Below, piece by piece: positions 21,445 to 29,979 of a stretch of DNA of 64,000 nt (positions are counted from its first letter, which is position 1; the number at the start of each line of letters is the position of its first letter). The notes below the pieces were generated by a model that saw only the letters and a list, made by a program, of their open reading frames with translations, did not search any database and was not told where the DNA came from. The translations under genes were made by a program, and so were the position numbers. Source of the stretch: Amycolatopsis lexingtonensis (lineage in GTDB: Bacteria; Actinomycetota; Actinomycetes; Mycobacteriales; Pseudonocardiaceae); contig NZ_JADBEG010000001.1 in assembly GCF_014873755.1 (NCBI RefSeq), positions 1,800,501 through 1,864,500 on the forward strand, in the 5' to 3' direction.

Positions 21445-21474
21445 GGCCCGCGGGTGCTCCGGCACCCGCGGGCC
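21445..21474 (+). terminator. Hairpin after mno (terminator or attenuator)
   Basis: GGCCCGCGGGTGC-TCCG-GCACCCGCGGGCC is a perfect 13-bp stem with a 4-nt loop, 5 bp after the mno stop and 22 bp before moxR. It would make the abundant mno transcript end here while letting some read-through reach moxR, vwa and mftM. Confidence 0.8.
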
Positions 21475-21496
21475 CCGGTCTTGAAAGGGACGCTCC

Positions 21497-22603
21497 GTGA
21501 CGAGTTTCGCTTCGGTCGACGACGTCGCCGCGCGGCTGGCCGAGGTCGGTTACCTCGCCGACCGGCGGCTGGCCACCACCGTGTTCCTGCAGGCCCAGCT
21601 GGGTAAGCCGGTGCTGCTCGAAGGCCCGGCCGGGGTCGGCAAGACCGAGCTGGCCAAGGCGCTGGCCGCCGCGACCGGCCGCCGGCTGCTGCGCCTGCAG
21701 TGCTACGAGGGCCAGGACGAGACCAAGGCCCTCTACGACTGGGACTACGGCAAGCAGATGCTCTACACGCAGCTGCTGCGCGAGAAGATCGGGGCGATCG
21801 TCGAAGACGCGGCCGACCTGCGCGAGGCCGTCGACCGGATCAGCGCCCAGGACAGCGTCTTCTTCTCGGAGCGGTTCCTCGCCGCCCGGCCGCTGCTCGA
21901 AGCCGTCCGCTCGCCCGAGCCGGTGGTGCTGCTGGTCGACGAGGTCGACCGCGCCGACGAGGCGCTCGAAGCCGTCCTGCTGGAAATGCTCGCCGAACAG
22001 CAGGTCTCGGTGCCCGAGCTGGGCACGTTCACCGCCGAGCACCCGCCGTTCGTCGTACTGACGTCGAACAACACGCGTGACCTCTCGGCCGCGCTCAAGC
22101 GGCGCTGCCTGCACCTGTTCCTCGACTACCCGTCGGCCGCGCGCGAGCTCGACATCATCCGCTCGAAGAAGACCGGGCTGGCCGACGCGCTGGCCGGGCA
22201 CCTCGTCGACGTCGTCCGCGGGCTGCGCGGGCTGAGCCTGCGCAAGCCGCCGAGCATCTCCGAAACGATCGACTGGGCCCGGACCCTGGCCGTCCTCGGC
22301 GCCACCGAGCTCGAACCCGGCCTGCTCGAAGACACGATCTCCGTGGTCGCGAAGTACGACAAGGACGTCGAACGCGCGGCCGCGGCCCTGCCGAAGCTCG
22401 TCGCGGGGGAGGAGGTGGCCGCCGGGAACGAAGGCGCGGCGGTGCGCGGCGAGCGCGACCGGCCCGGGCGGCACGGCCCCGGCTACTACGGCGAGAAGCA
22501 GCAGCCGGCGCCGGGCGACGAGCACGGCCGTGTCCGCCAGGTCAGCACCAGCCAGGGGGCGCGGTCGTTCACCGCGAACCTCGGCCGGCCCCGGCGGGCG
22601 TGA
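21497..22603 (+). CDS. moxR: MoxR-family AAA+ ATPase
   Basis: 368 residues. Walker A is LEGPAGVGKTELAKA, Walker B is LLVDEVDRADEA, sensor 1 is LTSNNTRDLS, and the arginine region is LKRRCLHLF. MoxR ATPases act as chaperones that insert metal or cofactor into enzymes together with VWA-domain partners. A GTG start with GAAAGGGA upstream is used. The C-terminus is a disordered Gly/Arg-rich tail. The VWA gene begins within its stop codon, which supports a two-protein machine, likely serving Mno or another enzyme of this island. Confidence 0.9.
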   Translation: MTSFASVDDVAARLAEVGYLADRRLATTVFLQAQLGKPVLLEGPAGVGKTELAKALAAATGRRLLRLQCYEGQDETKALYDWDYGKQMLYTQLLREKIGAIVEDAADLREAVDRISAQDSVFFSERFLAARPLLEAVRSPEPVVLLVDEVDRADEALEAVLLEMLAEQQVSVPELGTFTAEHPPFVVLTSNNTRDLSAALKRRCLHLFLDYPSAARELDIIRSKKTGLADALAGHLVDVVRGLRGLSLRKPPSISETIDWARTLAVLGATELEPGLLEDTISVVAKYDKDVERAAAALPKLVAGEEVAAGNEGAAVRGERDRPGRHGPGYYGEKQQPAPGDEHGRVRQVSTSQGARSFTANLGRPRRA

Positions 22604-24081
22604 TGGAAGCGACCGTCCACCACTTCGCGCGGCTGCTGCGCGCGGGCGGCGTGCGGGTCTCGGTGTCGGAGGTGCTCGACGCGCTCGCCGGGTCCGCCGC
22701 GCCCGGGATCCTCGCCGAGCGCGGCCTCTTCCGCGAGGCGCTGCGGACGTCGCTGGTGAAGGACCACCGCGACGACGAACGGTTCGACGAGCTGTTCGAC
22801 GCCTTCTTCGCCCTCGTCCGGTTCGCCGGTGAGCCGTCGCGACGGGCGCGGGACCTCGACGGGTTCACCCTAGCCGACGAACTCGGCCAGCGGCCGCCGC
22901 GCGCGGACATGGAGAGCCCCGACGCCGAGGCCGGCGACCTGTTCGACCGGGCGAAGCTCGTCGAACGCTACAGCCCGCACCCCGAGCTGAACCCGATCGT
23001 GCTCGACGACGACACGACGGACGAGGTCGTGTTCTCCCAGCAGGAAGTGGCTTCGCTGGAGGACTCCAACTCCGTCCGGCTCGACGTCGACCGGACGCAC
23101 GGCGCCGATCCCGGCGCGGTGAGCACCGCTCCGGGGACCGCACTGGACGCCGAGCTGAGCCTGACCGAGCAGGACGCGCTGCTGGGCTGGCTCGACGACG
23201 CCGCCGACCCGGGCGGCGACGAGGACGACGCCGCGGCGGTCCGGGCGCGCCTCGCCGGCGTCCTGGCAGGCCTGCCGGAGGCGCTGAAACGGCATCTCGA
23301 GTACCTGATGTCCCTGCGGCACACAGTGGAAGGCCGCCGCGTGGCGCCGGTGGGGGAGCTGGGCGGCCGCGAGCAGGACCAGCTGGAAGCCGCGGTGCGG
23401 CGGCTCGTCCAGAGCCTGCGGGGGAGCCCGACGCACCGGAAGCGCGAGGCCGCGCGCGGGCGCGTCGACTCGGCCCGGACGATGCGCCGCAACCTGCGCT
23501 ACGACGGCGTTCCGTTCCGGCCGGTGACGGTCGCGAAGGCCGAGGACAAGCCGCGGCTGGTCGTGCTCGCCGACGTCAGCCTGTCGGTGCGCGCGACCGC
23601 CCGGTTCACGCTGCACCTGGTGCACCGGCTGCAGGGGATGTTCGGGCACGTGCGCACCTTCGCGTTCGTCGCGGAGCTCGCCGAGATCACCGGGCTGTTC
23701 GGGCGCTACCACGTCGAAGAGGCGCTGGGCCACGTGTTCGGCGGCGACGTCCTGGACATCGACGCGAACTCCGACTACGGCCGCGTCTTCGGCACGTTCC
23801 TGGCCGAATTCGGCGCGTCGGTGACGCGTCGCACGACCGTGCTGGTGCTCGGGGACGGGCGCGGCAACGGCAACGACCCCGACCTGCCCGCCTTCGAGGA
23901 ACTGACCCGCCGGGCCCGCGAAACCATCTGGCTCACGCAGGAACCGCGCTACTCGTGGGGACTCGGGCCGTGCGACCTGCCCGCCTACGCCGAGTTCTGC
24001 GACCGCGTCCGCGTGGTGCGCGACCTGTCCGGTTTGGACAGTGCGGCGGCCGACCTGGCGACGGCGAGGACCGGCCGGTGA
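22603..24081 (+). CDS. VWA-domain (CoxE-like) protein, MoxR partner
   Basis: 492 residues. The N-terminal half is helical and acidic. The C-terminal von Willebrand A domain has the metal site DVSLS in RLVVLADVSLSVRATARF, then VFGTF and VLVLGDGRGNGNDP. CoxE-like proteins pair with MoxR ATPases in metalloenzyme maturation. ATG 22603 shares its A with the moxR stop (TGATG); a GTG three bases earlier is also possible. The stop overlaps the methyltransferase start by 4 bp. Confidence 0.85.
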   Translation: MEATVHHFARLLRAGGVRVSVSEVLDALAGSAAPGILAERGLFREALRTSLVKDHRDDERFDELFDAFFALVRFAGEPSRRARDLDGFTLADELGQRPPRADMESPDAEAGDLFDRAKLVERYSPHPELNPIVLDDDTTDEVVFSQQEVASLEDSNSVRLDVDRTHGADPGAVSTAPGTALDAELSLTEQDALLGWLDDAADPGGDEDDAAAVRARLAGVLAGLPEALKRHLEYLMSLRHTVEGRRVAPVGELGGREQDQLEAAVRRLVQSLRGSPTHRKREAARGRVDSARTMRRNLRYDGVPFRPVTVAKAEDKPRLVVLADVSLSVRATARFTLHLVHRLQGMFGHVRTFAFVAELAEITGLFGRYHVEEALGHVFGGDVLDIDANSDYGRVFGTFLAEFGASVTRRTTVLVLGDGRGNGNDPDLPAFEELTRRARETIWLTQEPRYSWGLGPCDLPAYAEFCDRVRVVRDLSGLDSAAADLATARTGR

Positions 24082-24950
24082 CCGCCGTCCTGGACCCGCT
24101 GGCCCCGGGCCACCGCGGCTGGTGGGAGCGCGGCGAGCTGCTGGTCTGCCACGAAGACGGCGTCGCGGTGCCGAACGCGCTGACCGCCCGGCTGGCGCCG
24201 GCGCGGGTGACGCCGCACTTCCGGGTGTACGCACTGGGCAGGCGGACGCTGGTGTCGCACCGCTACCGCGGCGACGAGCTCGACGACGACCTGGCCGGCC
24301 ACCTGGCTTCTGAGCTGGACTTCCTGGCCGGCCACTTCGAGGAGCTGTTCACCGGCGTGGTCCGCACCACCGTCCACGACCCGCTGCTGGCGTGGACGGT
24401 GTTCTACGCCAACACCTTGGCGGCGTTGCGGCGCCCGGCCCCGTCGGGGGCGATCGCCGAGTTCGCGCCGGTGCACTCGCGGGCGCTGGAGCTGGTGCGG
24501 GGCCGGTCGGTGCTGGATGTGGGGTCCTGCTTCGGGTTCTTGCCGCTGCAGATGCTCGCCAGAGGCCTGCGCCCGATCGCGTCGGATGTCTCCCCGGGCA
24601 CGATGGGCCTGCTGTCCCGCGTCGCGTCCTGGTTCGGCACCCCGCTCCCGGTCCTGGCGTGCGACGCGGCGGCGGTGCCGCTGGCCTCGGGCAGCGTCGA
24701 CACGGTGACGGCGATCCACCTGCTGGAGCACGTGCCCGCCGCCCACGGGCTGGCGGCGCTGCGCGAGATGCTGCGCGTGGCCCGGTGCCGGGTGGTGGTG
24801 GCGGTCCCGTTCGAGGCCGAGCCGAACCCGGCGTTCGGGCACGTCCGCTGCTTCGACTTCGCGGCGCTGCGGCAGTGGGGGCGCACGTCGGGAGTGCCGT
24901 TCACGGTCTTCGAGCACCACGGCGGCTGGCTGGTCCTCGACGTGGCGTGA
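24078..24950 (+). CDS. mftM: MftM-like SAM-dependent methyltransferase (mycofactocin glycan methylation)
   Basis: 290 residues. An N-terminal 130-residue region (VVCHEDGVAVPNA-type start, RYRGDELDDDLAGHLASELD) is followed by a class I methyltransferase fold with motif I LDVGSCFGFLPLQ, an acidic motif II region ASDVSPGTMG, and VDTVTAIHLLEHVP. Its place after mno, moxR and vwa matches, as I recall it, the M. smegmatis locus whose MftM methylates the oligoglucosyl tail of mycofactocin. The GTG start overlaps the VWA stop (GTGA). Methyltransferase fold is certain; MftM identity rests on context. Confidence 0.72.
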   Translation: MTAVLDPLAPGHRGWWERGELLVCHEDGVAVPNALTARLAPARVTPHFRVYALGRRTLVSHRYRGDELDDDLAGHLASELDFLAGHFEELFTGVVRTTVHDPLLAWTVFYANTLAALRRPAPSGAIAEFAPVHSRALELVRGRSVLDVGSCFGFLPLQMLARGLRPIASDVSPGTMGLLSRVASWFGTPLPVLACDAAAVPLASGSVDTVTAIHLLEHVPAAHGLAALREMLRVARCRVVVAVPFEAEPNPAFGHVRCFDFAALRQWGRTSGVPFTVFEHHGGWLVLDVA

Positions 24951-24957
24951 GGTGCGT

Positions 24958-25720
24958 CTACTGGACAGCCGGTCTCCCGCTCAGCTCGGATACTCCTGCG
25001 GCCTCGAAACTCGTCTCTCGTTCCGACAACCCGAGCGCCGGAAGTACATCGTGCGGCAACCGCGCGAGGTCCGGGTTCTGATCGAGGGTGAGCTGTTGTG
25101 CCGGAGTCAACTGATGCACAACATGACTGCGGTGTTTTGTGCATCCGCGGAGTGGACTACTCGTGCACTTGCAGCTTGTATTCCGGCTGTTCTTGCGTCC
25201 CGTCCGGCTTCGGAATTCGAAATCCGTTTGAAGGATGCGCCCAACCTTCTGAACCATGAGCCGATCGCGGGCTTTTCCCGCCAAATTACGTGGCCGTCTG
25301 CCGATTCCACGAGAGTGGTCACGGCGTCTTCTACTTGTTCGGCGTCGGGCGAGCTGTCGAGGTAGATGGTTACGAGCGCGAAGTTCGATGGTGTTGGGGA
25401 CCCGGCGTCATCTGCTGCGTGAGGAAAGTTCCACCGCTGATGCGGTCTTGCGCTCTGCGGACCATGAAGATCCAGGACTGCTTGGCGGATCTCCTCGAGT
25501 CGCCCGCCAGCTGCCTGAGTTCCGGATGGTCGGGTGCGAGTGATTCGAACTGGTAGACGAGCATTCGCACTTTCTCGGCCAAGTGGCGCAGGTCCTTGTG
25601 ATCTTGTTTCGGTGTTGGCAGGTGAAAAGATTCGATTTTGTTGCCTGTCTGGATGGCGGTGCTGCTGTTGTCGCCGGAGACGGAGAAGCTCTCGGTCTGT
25701 GTGGGCTGGTCGTCGGACAT
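24958..25720 (-). pseudogene. Decayed GC-poor gene, possible CATRA/EACC-type conflict protein
   Basis: Coding sense is spread over three minus-strand frames. Frame A (25720 to 25370) starts MSDDQPTQTESFSVSGDNSS. Frame B (about 25400 to 25107) continues with ALVTIYLDSSPDAEQVEDAV and REKPAIGSWFRRLGASF. Frame C (about 25130 to 24958) gives QLTPAQQLTLDQNPDLARLP. No single frame is whole and frame B has no start codon, so at least two frameshifts are implied, unless these are two fused remnants. Base composition is near 50-55% GC, far below the neighbours. The middle part resembles small actinobacterial effector-associated proteins; this is from memory and weak. It fills the 24951-25778 gap. Confidence 0.55.
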
Positions 25721-25778
25721 GCGGCTAATTTGCCGCAGGCAAGGCAACCGGGCTACGGCCGATCAAGCGACGTGAAGC

Positions 25779-26423
25779 TCAGATCAACGCCCGTTTCGAA
25801 GCCGCGTAAACCGCCTCCGCGCGGCTGCCCACCTCGAGCTTCCGCATGATGTTCCCGACGTGGAACTTCGCCGTGGTCGGGGAAATGAACAGCTCCGCCC
25901 CGATCGCCTGGTTCGACAGCCCCTTGGCCAGCAGCTTCAGCACCGTCAGCTCACGCCCGGTCAAGCGCTGCGCGTCCGGCTGCCCCCGCCCCGAGAGCGT
26001 CCGCACCACCGAGGTCACGCTGCGCGAGTCGAACGCGGTTTCCCCGCGCGACACCGCTTTGATCGCGTTCGCCAGCGCCGTCGTGTCGACGTCCTTGACC
26101 ACATACCCCCGCGCGCCCGCCTGGACCGCTTCCACCACCAAGTGGTCCTCGAGGAACGTCGTCAGGACCAGCACGGCCAGCGAGGGGTAGGCGGTCGTCA
26201 GCGAACGGCACAGCGCGAGGCCTTCGGAATCCGACGACGTCGACAGCTTGAGGTCCAGCAGCACTACCGCCGGCCGGCGGTCGGCGACCACCGCCTGGGC
26301 CTCCGCTGCCGTCGAGGCTTCGCCGACGATGCGGAACAGCGGGTCGCGCTCCAGGACCGAACGCAGGCCCTGTCGCAGGATCGCGTGGTCGTCGACCAGG
26401 ACGATCGTGATCGGCTCAGCCAT
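25779..26423 (-). CDS. mnoR: NarL-type response regulator, MnoR-like
   Basis: 214 residues. The receiver domain has the acidic pocket VLVDDHA, phospho-acceptor Asp in VVLLDLKLS, Thr in LVLTTF and Lys in YVVKDV. The LuxR-type HTH is LTGRELTVLKLLAKGLSNQA...SPTTAKFHVGNIMRKL. It overlaps the kinase gene by 8 bp, so it is co-transcribed and coupled. Its position beside mno, mftM and an iron alcohol dehydrogenase matches the MnoSR two-component system described for methanol/diol metabolism in M. smegmatis. The pair is convergent to mftM, and the decayed gene lies in between. Confidence 0.75.
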   Translation of the reverse strand: MAEPITIVLVDDHAILRQGLRSVLERDPLFRIVGEASTAAEAQAVVADRRPAVVLLDLKLSTSSDSEGLALCRSLTTAYPSLAVLVLTTFLEDHLVVEAVQAGARGYVVKDVDTTALANAIKAVSRGETAFDSRSVTSVVRTLSGRGQPDAQRLTGRELTVLKLLAKGLSNQAIGAELFISPTTAKFHVGNIMRKLEVGSRAEAVYAASKRALI

Positions 26424-27672
26424 CGAGCGGCACCCCCACGACGATCTTGACCCCGCCGATGCGCGAGCGGCGCACCGAGAACGTGCCGCCCAGTTCGCGG
26501 GCGCGGGCGTCCATGTTGGCCAGGCCGCGGTGCGCGCCGTCGAGGTCTTGGCCGCCCGCGACGCGCAGGACCCGGCGCAGCACCTCCGGTTCGCCGCAGC
26601 CGTCGTCGGACACCGTGAGCACCACTTGGTCCGGGCGGTAGGTCAGCCGGATCAGGGCGCGGCGGGCGTGGCCGTGCACCGCGCTGTTGAACAGCGCCTC
26701 GCCGCAGATGCGGAACAGCGAGTGCTCGGCGCCGGCGGGCAGGTCCACCGGCTTGCCGCCGATGCGCAGCTCCACCGCCAGCTCGGTGGGCAGGTGCACG
26801 CTGGTCAGCCGTTCCAGCAGCTCGGGCAGGCCGTGGTGGGCGTGCTCGCGGTCGTGGCTCAGCGCGTGGATGACCGACCGCAGCTGGTCGACCGCGCCGC
26901 GCGCGAGGTCCTTGGCCACGCCCAGCCGCTCGGCCGCCTCCCCGGTCGCGTCGGCGCGGCACAGCTCGATCTGCATGCCCGCCGACAGCACCGACTGCGT
27001 GACGCTGTCGTGCAGTTCGCGCGCGATCCGGTTGCGCTCGGAGTCGAGCACCTCGCGCTGCCGGGCGGCCAGCAGCTCCTGCTGCGCGCGCTCGCTGCGC
27101 CGGTGCAGCGACGAGTTGTGCAGCGCCACCACGCTCTGGCTGGCGAGGATCCGCAGCACGGCCTCGTCGGTCGCGTCGATCTCGCGCCCGCGCGGTGCCC
27201 ACAGCAGCAGCCCGCCGACGACCTCGCGCTCCAGCGCCACCGGCACCCGCAGGTGGCGGCCCGGTTCGTTGCCGGGCTCGTCGAAGTCGAGTGCGCCGGC
27301 CAGCACCCGGGTCAGGCAGGCGCGCACGTACCCCGGCATCGGGTCCACAGTGGACAGCTGACGGCCGCCGGGGCCGATGATCGTGCACCGCGGCTCGGCT
27401 TCGGGCAGCACGGAGTCGGCGACGGCGAACAGCGCGTACTCCGCGTCGACGTGCTCGGCGGCGGTCCGGACGGTCGCGCGCAGCAGGCTGTCCTGCTCCT
27501 CGACGGTCCGCACGAGGGTCCGGGAAATCCGGTCCAGCGCGTGGATGACGCCTTGCAGCCGCTCGATCGACGTCACGTAGGCCGGGTAGAACGACCGCTT
27601 GCCCGACCGGACGCCGGTCAGCTCGGCGAGGTAGCCGGGCCGGTCGTGGTCGTCGAGCGGGGCGCGGGTCAC
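26416..27672 (-). CDS. mnoS: GAF-domain histidine kinase, MnoS-like
   Basis: 418 residues without obvious membrane spans. An N-terminal helix (YVTSIERLQGVIHALDRISR) is followed by a GAF domain (about 65-205), the HisKA_3 dimerisation box NRIARELHDSVTQSVL with the phospho-acceptor His, and a HATPase with VSDDGCGE and GLANMDARARELGG. A cytosolic GAF kinase would sense an intracellular signal, such as an alcohol or its product. The GTG start overlaps the stop of the iron alcohol dehydrogenase (GTGA); all three minus genes form one operon. It carries a TCCACAGTGGA word encoding STV. Confidence 0.78.
   Translation of the reverse strand: MTRAPLDDHDRPGYLAELTGVRSGKRSFYPAYVTSIERLQGVIHALDRISRTLVRTVEEQDSLLRATVRTAAEHVDAEYALFAVADSVLPEAEPRCTIIGPGGRQLSTVDPMPGYVRACLTRVLAGALDFDEPGNEPGRHLRVPVALEREVVGGLLLWAPRGREIDATDEAVLRILASQSVVALHNSSLHRRSERAQQELLAARQREVLDSERNRIARELHDSVTQSVLSAGMQIELCRADATGEAAERLGVAKDLARGAVDQLRSVIHALSHDREHAHHGLPELLERLTSVHLPTELAVELRIGGKPVDLPAGAEHSLFRICGEALFNSAVHGHARRALIRLTYRPDQVVLTVSDDGCGEPEVLRRVLRVAGGQDLDGAHRGLANMDARARELGGTFSVRRSRIGGVKIVVGVPLDG
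27344..27354. repeat. TCCACAGTGGA word in the mnoS-like gene
   Basis: On the minus strand the word encodes Ser-Thr-Val in LSTVDPM and uses the ACA threonine codon, which is otherwise rare in this GC-rich DNA. Confidence 0.55.
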
Positions 27673-28934
27673 AGGGCCGCCCGGAACAGCGCTTCGATCT
27701 CCGCCACGCCGGCGCCGCGGGGGTTGGTTGCCAGGCAGGCGTCGTGGAGCGTGTTGCGGGCCAGCACCGGCAGGTGGGCGGCGGTGACGCCCAGCTCGCC
27801 GAGCCCCTTCGGCACGCCGACGTCGTCGGCGAGCGCGCGCACCTGGTCGGCGACGGCGAGGCCGGCTTCCTCCGGCGGCGTGCCGTCCTCGGCCAGCCCG
27901 AGCGCGCGGGCGATCGGCACGTACCGCGCGGGGTGCGCGCGGGCGTTGAACCGGACGACGTGGGGGAGCAGCACCCCGTTGACGACGCCGTGCGGCAGGT
28001 CGAGCAGGCCGCCGACCTGGTGGCTCATCGCGTGCGCCGCGCCGAGGATCGCGTTGGTGAAGGCCAGCCCCGCCTCCAGGCTCGCCTGCGCCATGAGCAG
28101 CCGGGGCGAGCGCTCGGCCGGCCGGTCGATGCTGCGCACCAGGTTGCCGTTGACGAGCGCGATCGAGTTGAGCGCGTGGTGGTCGGTCAGCGGGTTGTGC
28201 GCCTTCGACACGAACGCCTCGATGCCGTGCGTCAGCGCGTCCAGCCCGGTCGCGGCGGCCAGCCAGTCCGGCATCGTGGTGAGCAGCCGCGGGTCGGTGA
28301 TCGAGACGTCCGGCACCAGGGTGCGGCCGATGATGGTGATCTTGGTGTTGTGCGTGGTGTCGGTGACGATGCAGAACTGCGAGACGTCCGCCCCGGTGCC
28401 CGCGGTCGACGGGATCATCACCATCGGCGGGATCGGCTGGTGGCTGCGGTCCACGCCTTCGAAGTCGAGGATGTCGCCGCCGTTCGCGGCCAGCAGCGCG
28501 ACGCCCTTGCCCGCGTCGATCACCGAACCGCCGCCGAGGCCCATGATGACGTCGCACCCGGCTTCGCGGTAGCGCTCGTACCCGGCGGCGATCTCGTGGT
28601 CCTTGGGGTTCGGCGTCGGGTCGGCCCACACCGTGGCCGTCAGCCCGGCGGCGCGCAGGTGCCCGACCAGCTCGTCGACCCACGGTGTCGCGGACAATCC
28701 GGCATCGGTGATGAGCATCGGGCGCCGGGCGCCCAGCCGCGCGGCGACGTGCCCGGCCTCGGCCAGCGCGCCTTCGCCGAACATGATCTCGGGGGCGTGG
28801 AACTTCGCGATCGTGAGGCCTTCGGGCGGCGTGCTCGTGGCGCCGCACGGCCCGGCCGGCTGGGTGAGCCCGGTGGCGGGCCAGGCGCCGTCGTCGGTCA
28901 CCCGGGCGGGCCGGCGGGTGAGGACCACGGGCAC
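27669..28934 (-). CDS. Iron-type alcohol dehydrogenase (diol/alcohol oxidation)
   Basis: Group III iron-dependent dehydrogenase. The core begins FHAPEIMFGEGALAEAG. It has the NAD(P) motif GLGGGSVIDAGKGVALL, IPSTAGTGADVS, and the metal-binding stretch GAAHAMSHQVGGLLDLPHG with DALTHGIEAF. A comparable gene in the M. smegmatis mno locus is annotated as a 1,3-propanediol dehydrogenase. The start is unclear: GTG 28934 (followed by a proline/arginine-rich lead) or GTG 28901 (beginning MTDDGAWPATG). No ATG precedes the conserved region in frame. It heads the operon with the MnoSR-like kinase and regulator. Confidence 0.82.
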   Translation of the reverse strand: MPVVLTRRPARVTDDGAWPATGLTQPAGPCGATSTPPEGLTIAKFHAPEIMFGEGALAEAGHVAARLGARRPMLITDAGLSATPWVDELVGHLRAAGLTATVWADPTPNPKDHEIAAGYERYREAGCDVIMGLGGGSVIDAGKGVALLAANGGDILDFEGVDRSHQPIPPMVMIPSTAGTGADVSQFCIVTDTTHNTKITIIGRTLVPDVSITDPRLLTTMPDWLAAATGLDALTHGIEAFVSKAHNPLTDHHALNSIALVNGNLVRSIDRPAERSPRLLMAQASLEAGLAFTNAILGAAHAMSHQVGGLLDLPHGVVNGVLLPHVVRFNARAHPARYVPIARALGLAEDGTPPEEAGLAVADQVRALADDVGVPKGLGELGVTAAHLPVLARNTLHDACLATNPRGAGVAEIEALFRAAL

Positions 28935-28969
28935 TCCCGATGTCGGGTCGGCGTTGACTTCCGGCCAGG

Positions 28970-29839
28970 CTACCCCGGCGATCCGCCGCTCCGGCCCGTC
29001 CGATCGGGTAGGTCGGCCCACTCCGGCAGCCGGACGCCGTGCAGCCCGCGGTAGGCCGCGCGCGCCGGTGGCGACCAGCTTTCGAGCAGCTCGGCGCGGG
29101 GTGCGAACACCTCGACGCCGATCGGGTGGCAGACGTCGACGGGGTCGCGCGCGTCCGGGCCCCACAGCGGGACGGACAGGTCGCCGCCCGGGCACGTCGA
29201 CAGCGCGCACAGCAGGTCCACCTCGGCGAAGAACTCGAAGAAGTCGCCCGGGCGGGCCGGGCACGCCTTCATGAAGTACCGGTCGTCGCCGGTGAGCCCG
29301 GTGCACTGGAAGACGTTCAGGACGTCGTGCACGTCGAACTCGGTGAGCCCGAACGGCGCGACCGCGCGGACCAGGTTCGAGTGGCAGTGGAAGTCGAAGT
29401 CCTCGCCGGTGAGCAGCCGGTTGACGTACGGGTCGCAGCGGGTGCCCAGGAGGTCGTGGACGCGGCCGCCGTCGCCGTCTTCGCCGTAGTGCTCGAGGGT
29501 GTCGGCGGTGATCGTGGCCAGCGGGCGCAGGAACGGCAGCGTCGACCACAGCCGGTCGAAGGTGCTGACGTGCGCGCGCTGGAGCTGGCGGGTGCGGGCG
29601 GCCCAGAACCGCTCGCGCGGGTCGTCGGCGTGCCACAGGTTGAGGTCGCCGACCTGCGGGCCCTCGACGGTTTCGAGGCGGCACAGGTGCCCCTTCGGGA
29701 CCCGCCACGCGCGGCCGGAGCGGATCGGGATCTCGAAGGCGTCGACGCGCACCCGGCCGGGCTCGGCGGCGAGCCGCCGGTAGAACGACCGGTCGACCTC
29801 GAGTGCGGCACCTCGGTAGGCGGGCGGGGGTGACCCCAT
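28970..29839 (-). CDS. DUF1989 (urea carboxylase-associated) family protein
   Basis: 289 residues. It matches the DUF1989/UAAP pattern: IRSGRAWRVPKGHLCRLE, VGDLNLWHADDPRERFW, RDPYVNRLL-like TRCDPYVNRLLTGEDFDFHCH, FDVHDVLNVFQCTGL, and GDFFEFFAEVDLLCALSTCPGGD. Conserved Cys and His residues suggest a metal or cofactor site. Members accompany urea carboxylase and aminomethyltransferase genes, but the precise reaction is unknown to me. ATG 29839 has AAAGGAG upstream. It lies 35 bp before the alcohol dehydrogenase operon on the same strand, hinting at a role in the same pathway. Confidence 0.8.
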   Translation of the reverse strand: MGSPPPAYRGAALEVDRSFYRRLAAEPGRVRVDAFEIPIRSGRAWRVPKGHLCRLETVEGPQVGDLNLWHADDPRERFWAARTRQLQRAHVSTFDRLWSTLPFLRPLATITADTLEHYGEDGDGGRVHDLLGTRCDPYVNRLLTGEDFDFHCHSNLVRAVAPFGLTEFDVHDVLNVFQCTGLTGDDRYFMKACPARPGDFFEFFAEVDLLCALSTCPGGDLSVPLWGPDARDPVDVCHPIGVEVFAPRAELLESWSPPARAAYRGLHGVRLPEWADLPDRTGRSGGSPG

Positions 29840-29979
29840 GGGCGTGCTCCTTTCCTCGGGTGCGTCCAGCATGCCCGCGATCACGCACGGTGGTGTTCGA
29901 TCACTCGTTCGGCTGCTGGGGCGGCGGCGGCCGGGCTTTTACCGTCGAAGTGCCCTATTTCGTGGGAGGAGTGACCGGC

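Noticed and set aside
24958..25747. Independent small genes at 25370-25747, 25107-25322 and 24958-25284
   Set aside because: They abut in successive frames, the middle one lacks its own start, and together they read as a broken protein or pair.
16711..29839. Search for the mycofactocin precursor gene mftA (C-terminal CGVY-type end)
   Set aside because: No short ORF ending in a Cys-Gly-Val-Tyr motif was found on either strand in the gaps of the island.
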